NCBI GenBank assembly: GCA_003260075.1
Contig: QLIY01000139.1
Span: 72,001 to 136,000 of the forward strand
Reading direction: 5' to 3'
Origin: Phallusia mammillata
Lineage: Eukaryota > Chordata > Ascidiacea > Phlebobranchia > Ascidiidae
DNA length: 64,000 bases
The notes beneath the pieces are model-generated. The model did not search any database, was not told the origin of the DNA, and saw only the letters and a list, made by a program, of their open reading frames with translations. Positions within the stretch are counted from its first letter, which is position 1, and each line of letters starts with the position of its first letter. The position numbers and the translations under genes were made by a program. Below, in pieces: positions 45,501 through 57,422 of the stretch.

Positions 45501-48500
45501 ATGATTGTCAGAATCAATTCGCTAGGATATATGATTCCCGGAAATTAAATTGTTGGCTGTAGTTCCTTCTTCTGATATGCGATACTTGTCATATAGGAAT
45601 TTGAACATGTTGTAATATGACTTTAGCAAGTTCCTTTTTCGGACATGATGCAATATGCCCATGGAGTGGTCTAGACAGGGGGGACATAACAAAACCATTC
45701 GGTTTCTAAAGCTTGCATAGTTAAAGCTTAGTTCCTCATTTCACATATAGCTTTTGTTTGTTGAGTTTTTTGTCCGCAAGGATCACCAGTGTGTACAAAT
45801 GGCGCAAAATTGGGATTTTGGAAAAACCCTCTCATGAGTTATTCCGAACGAGGATAAAACCACCTACAGACAAAACTTTGGGACTAGTGCTTACAGTGAC
45901 TCACCTTATCTTATCGCCGTGTGGTGTGACTAGCAAGTCGGACCGGGTTTGGTCACAGGTTATGTTTAACAAACAAGCTTGGTTAGGCCTGACTTGACAT
46001 TGTAACGGGAACCGGAAAGTCCCCGGTCGTGGGTTCGAATCCCACCGCAGACTAAATGTTTGTAGCTATGTCTTGATATATGAGTATGCTTTGGTGACCT
46101 AAGATTCAGTATTACGCCTTCAATAGGCCTGGCGTACTATAAGATCTCTATGTAAGTGCGCCGTGATCGTTGGTCTGCATGAACACTTCAGAGCTGATTC
46201 CAGTTTTATCTTTATCTCTAGTAAAGGGATAAGTATCTACCTGATTTTCATGTGATCCGCTAACAATGTCCACAGAATGAAAAGAAGAAGCAGACGGCAT
46301 TGATTCAGGAACATCCCTCCCTTCCTCTTGAATTTGCTCCATTGAGCTCTGATAAATGTCTTCCTCCTGCTGCTGGAAGTCCTCCGTTGGAAATTGCAGG
46401 GAGGTTGATCTGGATGCAGTTGATGGCGCAGGTGCAGATTCCGCAGGCCGTCTCTCCTCTTCATTTTGGCTCCTGAACGCGAAACAAGATTATTTAGTTG
46501 CTGATTGATTTAATGTTTGCAATCGCCGTTTTCCTGATATTTTTTTTTTTGCATTTCAGTCGTCAATTTTAAAGAACAATTGCTCAAAACACCAGCTGTA
46601 ATCCATACAGACAGAAATGTTCAAGTTTTTAATGATAAGTGGAATATATTAAACTTTCATGCATAATTTGGCATTTAAATGTATTGTTCCAGAACTGCTG
46701 GGTTTATTGTAATCTTAATGATTTAAAATGAACCCCAAGTCTGACGAAAGTTTTAGTTTTTTTTGCATAGACTTGCAATATTTAGATGCCCTTGTTCCGG
46801 CTAAATGACTTCTATGATGAAATAAGCGAACTGCAGTGCCCAAAAGGTGCAGTTCTATCGTGGGACATCTTATTGTGCAAAAAAAAACGGTATGTGAAGT
46901 AATTGTTTCAAGTGCTTCTACGGTTGGTATTCGGCAGTAAGTTATTTTGGTAAAATGTTACAGGGGTGATTTTGGGGTTTCGCCTTGTTGAAGAGGTCAG
47001 GACGCCTGGCCTAAAACGTCAGATAACAATGACTACAATAAGAATGTGAAGTCGTTTGAAGCCAACTTAAGGAAAATACAACAACCTATCAGTTGCCTGT
47101 CAACTTATCAGGAGTATGATAGACGTTTAGGAATTTTATCGTAATTCATCACATGACACTCACTTGAAATGTGATGTTAGTGTCACGGGAAGATTTAGTC
47201 ACAAAAAAACGATTTGTAAAATGCGATTTAAATACCCTGCAGCAATTTTATTGAAATCCGATTTAGACATGTATAAGAGGCTTTGGATAGCAAACCCACA
47301 TAAGACTGATTATGATGATGCATTAAGGCGAGAAATGAATTAATTCATCATAGAAAAGTTGCACAAAACCATTTACTGTACAATAAGCAGATTTTCCGGC
47401 ATGAAATGTGCCTACTAAGCGCAAAGTCCGTGTGGCGTGACTATACATACGGTACAATGTTCATTAATTTAAATACATGGCAAAGGTTGGTTAGTAATGT
47501 CAGTGTGGTATATAACGAACGAACGGTGTAGCAAAGGTCTTGTTGGTTTCCTTATCAATCTAATGGCCTGTATAATTTTGGTGTTCGTATGTTTACCCGA
47601 TTTGCCCCCTAAACATCACTTTGACAAACAAAACTCTCAGAACTAATCGCTATAGCACAAGTATTCAACGCAAGTATTAATCGCTATTCTTTTCCACATT
47701 TTTCTTAACACCTCGAAAGATTAATGATTAACGGAAAACCGCGGTTTTACTATTAGGAGTACTTCGTATCCAGGCAACATACTGGTATACTGCGTTGCTA
47801 GTTTGGCGTGTTATTGTGAATGTCAATGCAACGTGATAGTGAACCTATATTGCAAAGTCTAAAGATCCTATAACATATTTTGTAGTCTCGGTATAACAGC
47901 CCTCAGCTAAAGTTTAATTTCGGTGTTTGAACAAAGGATTACAACTTAAGTACATACATTTTGTTTGCATTGCAAGGCGTAATCCTTACAGCGAACATCC
48001 TGTACGTAGCAGCGCAAAAGTTGTTTACAACGAATTGCTAGCGAACACCCATGTGACTCACTTTATTGCTATTTGCCTTAAAAATGACGACATTTATTGC
48101 TTATTGAGTAATTTCCCTTCCATGTTTGCGTTTTGATGACCCCCAACATGTTTTTCAGTACAGTGTAGCCAACGATTTTATGACATACTTTGGCCCACTC
48201 AGTTCTTACATTCGCTTAAGATAGAAATTGCACAAAATCCTTTTTTTTTTCTTGAACACACCAATCCCGCACACCAACAATGTTTTCTTAGTTTTTTTGT
48301 TATAACCAAAGCCTGTCAAAGTTAGACTTGTGGGTAAAATCATTTACACAAACACATACCGCCATATTAAACTTGCCTATACATTAGATGTTAAGTCTAC
48401 CCTTATTATATACACAAAGCACAGGAGCAACCCTAAATGGGTTTAACGACCAAAATAGGGCAAAGTCAAGATGAAATACCGCAGCATCGAACTGAAACGC

Positions 48501-51500
48501 TTTGCTGAGTTGACGATTTGCCGGTGTCAGCATATTTGCACTTACAAGCTATTTCACTTGGCGCCTTTCCGTTGCGGCTAGCTACATGCCTGTTCAACGA
48601 TGCAAAGGTCGAATGTTTAACAGTTGCCAAACACACGAAATGAAAATGACTCGAAGGTGTTGTAACTCCAAAATGATGTGGAACAAAAAAAATATCCTAA
48701 CGATGACCAAGCAAAAAACCAGTTTAACTTTACACCTACGTCACATTTGAATCGTCATTTGTTTGAATTGAAAGACATTTAAGTGTGCAAAGCAAGTCAC
48801 GCTGACCCGGAAAAACGGCTTAGTCATCCTTGTGGGTGTTTAGGACTATTAGTACCTGCAGAAAGTTTTTCAGAGCGCCCCATACAGGTAAGTAAATACT
48901 CTACTGCCATAACTAAAGAAAAACAAAACAAAACCGTATTTCTCAATGTCATTCAAGTACTCCCGGACTCATCTAGGAACTAGACATTGGACCGGACCCT
49001 ATTCTAGAGACTGGACTGGACCCTATTCTAGACATCGGACCCGGCTCTAGTCTAGACATTGGACCGGACCCTATTCTAGAGATTAGAACAGACTTACCTA
49101 GATTCTAGTCATCAGACCGGACTCGATATTCTAGAGATTGAACCGTACTCATCTAGATTCTAAACTTTGGATCGGACTTATTTAAATTCTAGACCGGACA
49201 ATAGATACAAGACATTGGACCGGACAAAATGCGCATAACTTACGTCTGTTCGTGGCTGACAACAGCATCCAACAGTTCAGCTGCACTTGTGTACGGATCC
49301 CCTTGTTGATCAATGCGGATCTGCATCACTTGTCGAACAACATCGACATCAAATCCCATGCCTGTCAAATCACCATTTGATTTTAATCGATGATATATGC
49401 AGAGGTTTGTATTGCGATTTATGTTAGGTGCAAGGTTGTAGAGTCAGAGTCGTAGGTTTCGGACGAAGGCAAACTCTTTAATGCAAGGAGTGGGAATTGG
49501 GAGTCCGATTCGGATTTTTACAATCCAAAAACGAATGTTTCTACCAACTCGGTTAACAGTTTACCCTTTACAGGGCTATAAAACAGCGACATGGATTCTT
49601 GTAAACGACAAAATTAATACGCATTTTTTGAGTTCCTAGGAAAGTTGGTGCCGACACATTTTTTTGCTCAATTAACCGTTGTCGGAAACATTTTTTCTGA
49701 AAACATTAAATTACCATATCATTTTCATCTGCAAAGAAAAGCCAAAAAGCAAAGCATGGCTACTACTCCAGCCACTACCCCAAAGGGGTGTTAAATATTG
49801 ATAACATGCCTTAAGCCTGGTAAAATAACGCAACTCAGGGGGGGGGGGGGTTTTGAAGGGGGGGCAGCAAGGACAAGGTTAAAAACCACTACTCTAGATT
49901 TATCCGCAAGGTTTAACGATCGGGCATTATAAGGACGTCAAATAACAATATGGTTTGAACATATGGCGATAATTCAAAGAACTGTTTTCCAGATAGCATT
50001 ATTGAGTTGGTTCCATGTGGTTTCCTTGTATGGCAAAACGAAAGCGGAATTTATACTACGAGNGGGGGGGGGGGGATTTGAAAGGGGTGCAGCAAGGACA
50101 AGGTTAAAAACCACTACTCTAGATTTATCCGCAAGGTTTAACGATCGGGCATTATAAGGACGTCAAATAACAATATGGTTTGAACATATGGCGATAATTC
50201 AAAGAACTGTTTTCCAGATAGCATTATTGAGTTGGTTCCATGTGGTTTCCTTGTATGGCAAAACGAAAGCGGAATTTATACTACGAGGTTTTATATTTAA
50301 AGCGAAACCGGAATGTTATGACGGTTATTGGTTCCTGGAAATCCAATAACAATAGACGGCAAAAGCAAATTGAAATTCCTGGTCTGAACAATGGAGTGTG
50401 AAAGCTAAAGCATTTTCGGCATTCAAGTGTTAAAATAATTCTATCAACTTCTCGTATAGAAAATCAAAATACAATTGCCACTTCGCGTGTTCGTGTGAAA
50501 AAGGGGGAACGTTTCCGTCTGTGGTGCAATACAAAAAAAGCATACATTGCCAAATTCTTTTCAATGACCTTAACTAAAAGTCTTTGTTGGCAAAGCAAAT
50601 ACAATTCAGTTGTAAATCACCCATACGACCGCTTTGTTGGACCTCTTAAAATCAAGATTGCGACAGAAGGGACACCCGGGGAAATACCCTGGGGTAAACA
50701 ACTTTGATACCATGTCAATTGAGTGTGTTGGCTGTAAGAATTCCTCAGAACTGTTGCTAAAATTTTTGGCCAATTCAGGGTGTGTGTTTAAAACCATAAA
50801 AGTGATGTTTCGTGCGTCAAGGTAAGAATTATGTATTTATGTACGTAACCTTTACATGTAATTTTACGCCCAATTTTAAGAAAAGGCATAGAAAAAAGAA
50901 TAACGTGGTTCACCCACAACACCCACGTGTTTCGAACTTTTTTGGTCATGAGTCACCACGCCAAACAATTCTTGACTGGTAATTTTTTAAAGATTTCAAA
51001 CATACTTCACAGATCATCGATCAAAGCGCAACTTTCGCAACTATGTGAAATTTTTATCTCATGATGCATCAGACCATGCGTGGTTTCGTTAAAAGCAAGT
51101 GAAACTACATGTATAGAACTTTGCTATGCCAAAAACCTTAGCTGTAAGCGGTGTAAGGGAAGTCGCAAAGGGTTTGTGACCTTTACTTTTGTGTCAGGAC
51201 AAACATTCGAAAAAAATCAGATTTGTTTTCCGAAACGTGTTGCCCCACAGAGCATGACAAATGAGGTGCAGTTCAAAGTACTTTACGCAGATCGGGTTTC
51301 AGTATACCCTCTCAATGAAACTAAAATCACGTCACGAGTACCCCTTTCTTGTTTTTATAAAGGCGCAATACCGACGACAAAAACAACTCTTTTCTACGAA
51401 TTTACTGTGATCATAATCAATCATCCTAAACGAAGTAACAATTCCTCAAACTTTTTTTTTCTTACTTGACCTCACAGAAATTTCCCAATGGGAAACTCCC

Positions 51501-54500
51501 CTATTATTACAGGTAGTATGTTGTGATAATGACCATCTTTTTTTCTTAATGAATAAAGTGACTTTTAACTACCACCTTCACACAATAAAACTTTTGTTTC
51601 AAAAACATTGTTTAATGTTTTACAACTTTCTTCCATGCATTCCTAAAAATCGTTAATTTAAAAAACCAAACTTATGCAATAAAATGTTGCTTAACCACAT
51701 AAGAGCATAAAACCTTACCAACAATGGCCGAGGCAACTTCAGAATCCATAGCTTCTTCTAAAACACTTCTGCTTGGCTGTCTAACCTCTTGTGTTTGGAC
51801 AGGAGGATTTACCGTAGCTCTAAGTCCGAAAAATGATAATAGAAACATCTTTGAACAGCAAAACACAATATATACATACCTTGGAGCAACATCAAGACCT
51901 TGTGATCTAGGAACTGGCCTATCAATATCTGGGTATCGGGCCACTACAGAATGTACATACTCTACTCCTTTATTTTGCAGGACATACTCGCATGTCGGGT
52001 ACCATTTCGCATGTTGTTCCCATGCGTCATCATTTCTTCTCCAATTTTGCAAACCGCCGTTACAGTAAAAGCACTTAACGCGGTCACGCACACCTGTAGT
52101 TTACCAAAAAGTATTGTAAATTTGTAAATAAGGAGAAAGTTTTAATACCTATCTTAGTAGCATTTAAGTTTAAATATTGCATGACAAACCTAGAGAAAAA
52201 AAGCCCGCCTCTGCGATCATTCGTGGGGTTGCTCGTGTATATAACCAATTTACAAATGTTGCGAGTCTGTTGTCAATTTGTGCCATGTGCGGTGTTGATG
52301 GGAATTCACACGGAAACATTTCTTGAAGGCCGATTCTTTCCTCCGCTGTTAATGCTCTGGTGCTTACTGGTGGTAAAGGTGGCTGAAACAACATTTTCTT
52401 ACTATTACTCATGTTTTATTGGCAAAATCTGGTTTCCTTTGCTTGTAAGAAGTGATTAGGTCAGAACAATGAGTCAATAAAATGTCCTCACTCATGTCTA
52501 CTTTTGTACTGGAGCAAATACAGATCCTCCAAAACCAGCAAAATTAAATTTTTCCTAACCTCAGAAACTTCTGGTACATTCCGGGGTTCACATCCTTGAG
52601 CCATTGCACAACTGGGAAAATGAGAAAGATGTTCAACTGCAGGGTTGTCCATGAGTGTCCAGTTGCGCAACACGCCACCACAACTAAAGCATTGTGTGCG
52701 GTCAAGGTTGCCTAAATAAAACCAGCCTGCACTTGCCATCCTTCGAGGTGATGGTAAAGTGTCCCTCGGCCAAGCTGCAGTAAAGGACCGAACTCTTTCA
52801 ACCTCCTGACAGAGGTCAAGCTGACGAAGAAATCTTTCATGATCCGGATCGATTATATTTGCCATGTGTCGCATGAGTGGGACGCTATGTACAGGTGGTG
52901 GAATAGGGGCTGGGGCATTGGATGTATTGACCACAGTTGCAGTTTGAATTGCAGAAGGTGGAGCACTGAAAAAAATATAAAACTTGCTGGCACCTCTTAC
53001 TGGTGGGTGGTACTAAATACTGCATGTTAAAGCTTGATATCACAGCGTATGCTGACTAGATGACACAAAATCCATAGGACAAGAATAATCGTAAGAACCT
53101 TCACTAAATTATGCATTAGTCCAATGCGTCACTTACACAGCTGGTCGACTAAGGTTTTCATTCGATAAAAGTGTAGGTGGAGCACTGGCTTGATTCCTGT
53201 TCATTAAAATGTCACCAGCACTGGGTTGACGTCTAAACTATAAAATAAATATAAGTTGTAAAAAGGGAATCAAAAATCAAAATAATTATATTAAAAATGT
53301 ATATATATGTGTGTGTGTAGAAACTTACTGAATCAGCTTCAGGATGGAGTGGGATGTTTCCACAACTGTCTTCTTTTCTTGTGAACTTACATGTTGATCT
53401 GCAAATATTTTACTATTACTAAAACGTAATGTGGACAGATGCCTTAAACAATTTAGTTGCATTGTTATATATTTATTGTATGCTATTCTGTGAAAAGAGT
53501 ACCTAACACTGTCAAATTCTAACCCATTAGTAAGGAAACTGAAAAGTACACCATGTCAATACTGTTCAGGTATATATGTATTTGTTTACATTTCTTGGCT
53601 TTTTGCAAAAGGTATTGCATCCGAATACTACAAAATTGGTAATCTGTTTTTCAGGCAGATCCAAAGAATTGAGCCTATTTGGCTTTCATTTGCATAGGGG
53701 TTGTATTTAGTTTAAATGATACATAAAACACTGAAAAGCTGCATGTAAATTCGTTACCACCAATTGCACAATGTTTGGTTAAGGCATACAACTTGCAGCA
53801 AATCTTGTCCAATATTCAAATCAGGTCAGGTAAACATTGCCCAAAACCAATTTACATGGAGGTTTTTTAATTGGAAGTTTCACAAGGAGACAAACTCTTT
53901 ACAGTGTAGGGATGGAGAGATTTTTTATCAGACTTCGAAACCAAAAGTCAAATATCCAATGTCCTTACAAACATAGAGCTTTTTCAACTGGGAGGCATTA
54001 GAAACTTTGTGCCCAGAGTAATGTTTCTTAAATGGTGCACCCCAAAACAACCACAAAGTTGGTTTAAATGATGTGATTTTTCACACTACAATCAATGGTG
54101 GGTCCCCAAATTTTTTTGGTTTTTTCATAGGGGTCATGGTGAAAAAGTAAAAAAAAAACACCAATCTAACCTGTGCATTCGAAGCAAAAAAGGGTCCATT
54201 TGAGGTGTTAAGTTTTCCATTATATTATCACATGCGAAACATTGAACCTTGTCAGAAACACCTAAATAGTAAAACCCAGCTTTTGCGTATTGTTGTGCGT
54301 TGATGCGAATCGTCTGTGGCAGCCTCGCAAAAGTTGACATGCGAAATATTTCTCTTCGGACATCTATAAAAAGTAAATGACATTAATAGTTTTTATTTAT
54401 TCACTTCTTTAATCATTATTAGAGTTTCTTCAATCCTTACCACATATATATTGTGTAAGAATATTACATTTTACATCTTCTAATTTGGTTTTATACCTTA

Positions 54501-55897
54501 ATGTGCAATATAGACTTTTAAATTCAACAAACTGTTTGACCATCTTAAGTATCAGTTACCATATGAGGGACCTACCTTCATTTGGTGGACTCAAGAGTTT
54601 ATCTGAAGTGTTGTTATCCTGTGATTTACCACTTGTAACTCTTACATTGCTTTCAGGATCAAAGTGTATTTTACTTTTATTTGAAGTTTTAGTTCGTTTA
54701 TTTGGAAAATTCAAATCATCCCACCATCCTGCAGTTTTTTCTATTTCATGTAGCAATTGTCTCAATACAAAAATATTTCTCTCCACAAGGGTCGTCTCAA
54801 AACAAGAACATTCAAATTCTTCACACCTATGGCTAATAGTCAGTAATATTAGATTGTAAGTTTGCTGTTTGGTATCTTTTGGCATTTCCATTTCCAGCTC
54901 AAAACATTTGGCACTTGTTCTTTTGATTCTGTCATCAGGACAGACATTATGGTTTAACAATAAACATATTGTGTTTAATTTTTTTTGACTTTTTTTAACG
55001 GAACCAAATTCCACATCGTAAGTATTCTTCGCATACCTTGATAGGCTTGATGCCATTTGTATTTGCAAAACATTTTCATGGTCACAAAAACTGTCCAGTG
55101 TGGACAATATTTTCTTTGAAATTAGGTTTAATTGTTCTTTTGTAACACAACAAACAGACAAAGAAATTTCTGACAAGCAAAGTTTATCCAACTGCGTGTT
55201 TAAAATTGCAACAGAATTTTCTTCACATTTCTTCTGGCTTCTCTTACAGAGAAAAATGTTCAACAACAAATAAAGGTAGCATTGGAATGGCAAAAATACT
55301 TGACTGTACAAGATTACAATTTGAGACAAAGTTCTCAAAGTTGACAATGAAAAGTACATCACGAGTAAAACTTGTGAGGCATTGTAATGTTGATAAGCAA
55401 CTGTAAGAAGATTTTGAAGGTCAATCTTTCTGTTAAGGCCCTCATTTTCTGAAGACCACAGGGACTGGGTGTTGTTGCTGTTTGAAATTTTCCTTGTTGG
55501 CTTGCTTAATGAACTTCCAGAAACTTGTATGTTTTTGTTGAATAGTTTGAGAACCTTCAAGTTATTTTTAACATATACTGGAAGGGTCTGTCCAGCTATA
55601 TGCATATTCTTAACACGCAACTTGGATTGGGATACACACATGTTGAAGTTTACATGACAAGAGCAAACTTCTCTACTGACAAAGTAAATCAAAATAGTTG
55701 GTTACTATTAATAAAAAAACACTAGATTTCCTATTTGACTGACCTGACAGTGACAATATATCTTTTACCCAGCACTTAAAATACACAACACACATTATTT
55801 CTGTATTTTCTGCCAACTGCCAATTAAAGCACAACTCGGAGTTAACTTCCTTCAATTTGATGGGCAACAAACAAGCCACAACAACTATCATTTTCAT
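42504..55897 (-). CDS. XIAP: XIAP-type inhibitor of apoptosis (3 BIR, UBA, RING)
   Basis: Ubiquitin ligase that blocks caspases. Exons right to left: 55744-55897, 54576-55670, 54171-54363, one missing, 53329-53398, 53137-53232, 52560-52965, 52190-52382, 51880-52093, 51719-51819, 49244-49361, 46241-46472, 44905-45003, 42504-42650. BIR1 (AGFYYLGVSDKVQCFAC) is divergent and its last zinc cysteine is not in a found exon. BIR2 is AGWFYLGNLDRTQCFSCGG with a full C-C-H-C set. BIR3 is VKCFYCNGGLQNWRRNDDAW followed by EQHAKWYPTC. A UBA domain starts VASAIVGMGFD. An acidic linker without a CARD comes next, then a RING (LCKVCLDRRADMVFIPC to CPVCRVRIEKGIRTFSRNY). No CARD and three BIRs point to XIAP rather than cIAP. 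The two rightmost exons code for a region of unknown homology (separate entry). Introns carry several SINEs and satellite blocks. Confidence 0.88.
42902..42976 (-). mobile_element. tRNA-derived SINE head in IAP intron
   Basis: Read on the minus strand it has an A-box-like ATCAGCTGTTAAAGC and a B box GGGTTCAAATCCC, with ends CTCTGTG and CACAGAC pairing at six of seven positions. The anticodon arm does not fold well, so it is not a functional tRNA. Confidence 0.65.
43348..43395. repeat. AT-rich microsatellite
   Basis: Reiterated ATTATAATTA units over about 48 bases. It lies in an IAP intron just left of a degenerate hAT-like end (GTTGGGAACTACTG at about 43457). Confidence 0.7.
44121..44569. 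repeat. Diverged direct repeat, about 75 bp units 370 bp apart
   Basis: Units at about 44121-44192 and 44491-44569 share CGTGACATGA, AAATAGTTGCACGATGTAAA and CATGGGTTT with about 20 percent differences. No C run or N is involved, so this is a genuine old duplication rather than an assembly joint. Confidence 0.65.
45040..45210 (-). mobile_element. tRNA-derived SINE, well-preserved head
   Basis: The head (45210 down to 45138) is 73 bases and folds as a cloverleaf: acceptor AGCCTG/CAGGCT, D stem GCTC/GAGC, anticodon stem GAGTC/GACTC with loop CCGGAAA, and T arm GTGGG-TTCGAAT-CCCGC. Position 33 is C, not T, and a tail shared with the copy at 45985 (GGCCTGGCGT) follows. That identifies a SINE rather than a tRNA gene. 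Confidence 0.75.
45985..46150 (+). mobile_element. tRNA-derived SINE, plus-strand copy
   Basis: Same family as 45040-45210: anticodon-like loop CCGGAAA at about 46008, B box GGGTTCGAATCCC at 46030-46042, and a tail with GGCCTGGCGTACTATAA. The 5' half of the head is eroded. Confidence 0.7.
48966..49230. repeat. Degenerate minisatellite
   Basis: About ten irregular units of roughly 22-30 bases built on TCTAGACATTGGACCGGACC. It ends about 14 bases from the donor side of the UBA exon (49244). Confidence 0.85.
49838..50287. repeat. 212-bp duplication between two G runs and an N
   Basis: Bases 49851-50062 recur almost identically at 50076-50287. The joints are a 13-base G run (49838-49850) and an N plus a 12-base G run (50063-50075). 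It contains AACCACTACTC, a hAT-like end. It is in an IAP intron and does not touch exons. Confidence 0.9.
54576..55897 (-). CDS. N-terminal exons of the IAP gene, no recognised domain
   Basis: Exon 55744-55897 starts ATG (MKMIVVVACLLPIKLKEVNS) and exon 54576-55670 holds 365 codons without a stop. The splice AAG|GTAGG at 54575 passes phase 1 into G|AT, giving PPNE-DVRREIFRMSTFARLP, so the join leads directly into BIR1 in frame. The region is rich in L, S, K and C, looks mostly helical, and contains several cysteine pairs (CSCHVNFNMC, ECSC) but no domain I know. The join between the first two exons uses a weak acceptor (GTAGAG|AA at 55671). It may instead be a separate gene whose last exon runs to a stop at 54556, with the IAP starting at ATG 54340; the BIR1 residues before that ATG argue for the join. 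Confidence 0.6.
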
Positions 55898-57292
55898 GCA
55901 GATTAAAGAACGGAACGAAACCCCCACAATTAAAATTTTGATTTATCACGTCACAAAAAGTACGTTTATGCCAGAATAGTCGCGTGGCGGGAAGTCGCGC
56001 TGTAATCTACTGAACTGGACTCCAGTTTCCCAGTTTCGGTCCGTAACGCTACCTATATTCCGACGTGAAGTTTCGAGAATTAGCACATGTCAGTGACAGA
56101 CAGTTTCTAACCAACTTAACGATCACGTGACTGTTACTATATTATGGTATTCTATGGTCCAACGCACCGGAGAGTCGGAGACCAGAGGTGTAGGCTACAA
56201 TGTAGAGCCTGACTCCGAATCCAATCCGGCTCCTGAAAAAATTCGCGATTCACCACGGAAAGCACCCGAATGTTATTGTCATCAAACTAGTATCTCCGCA
56301 AAACACAACTATCCATATAACTAAATCTTTATTTTTAACAAAACAATAGTGAAAGCAAAATGAAGTCCTGCCGTAGCTCCTGCTGATCTAATAAAACGTA
56401 AAGCCTCCGGCAAACTGGCAAACTTCGGCTCTAGAGTGTAGACACTCCCAAACTCAGGCTCGTGTAGTCTATACCAGTTCTCTTCAATCGGTGTGCACGG
56501 TGCAACCTAGGGTGCACCAAAGTATGCATGGGTGCACAGAACGAAATGGTAGGCTATACAACGTGCATCACAAACTTTTGATGAACCATTATTGCTCGAC
56601 TTTTAGGATGTTAGAAAATAAGATGTACGTTTCAACTAATGTATAAACGAACATCTGCATTTTTTTAAATTCAAAATCTACATCAAAAGACGTTTTGCAC
56701 AGAGTACAGATTGACGCTAATTTACGCCAAAAGTTTTTAGATAAAAAATGCGGCTGCCCAATTGACACGATGATATGCATGTGTAGGTTTTATATCGCTT
56801 TTTCCCTCAGTTTATTTTTTCGTCACAACAACAAACCAAAAAATGTTGAAGAGCACAGGTCTACACCTCTACCGTAGACATAATACTTTAGTCGTTTTGG
56901 TCGAGTCTAAAGTCGCTGTAAGTTCCTTATTTATGCCTTTGGACAGTTGTGATTAGCCTACGACTAGATCAGTTGCTGTTTACGTCCCACCTACACTGAT
57001 TCCTACAGTGTCATCTAAAAAATGCTTTTACTTAAAATAAAATCTGTAGGCTGTTTTTCAGTATTTAATCTGTTTTCCTGCCATGTAGGCTACATTACAA
57101 TCAAAATCAGAGGTGTTATCAGACTGCACGGCCGCAAATACAGAAGAAATTCTACTACATGCGCGCATCATCAGATGCACTCCTTCGCCAAACAAAAGCA
57201 AATGTGATTTATCTTCACTTTAAGTCTTTTCGCACCATACGTCACTTTGAATCAAGAAACATTTTTTGGGGAGCCACCTTTTTGGTTATAAC

Positions 57293-57422
57293 CAGTAGTG
57301 GGAGTCGGTTCATAGATTATAGATTACTGGTTACCCTCAATGGACATTTTGTAACAGAACCGGTTGAAAACAGTGAATTTTGTGATAGAACCGGCTGAGA
57401 AAAAAATTGAATCCCCACATTG
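57293..57422. mobile_element. hAT MITE, 130 bp, 8-bp target duplication
   Basis: Starts CAGTAGTGGGAGTCGGTTC and ends AATTGAATCCCCACATTG, flanked by the exact duplication GTTATAAC at 57285-57292 and 57423-57430. It contains AGAACCGGTTG and AGAACCGGCTG, linking it to the larger element at 25350. Confidence 0.92.

Noticed and set aside
53840..53900. Candidate missing BIR1 exon (PPCKLVLGN)
   Set aside because: It has a cysteine in a suggestive context, but the histidine spacing is wrong and no donor of the required phase follows.
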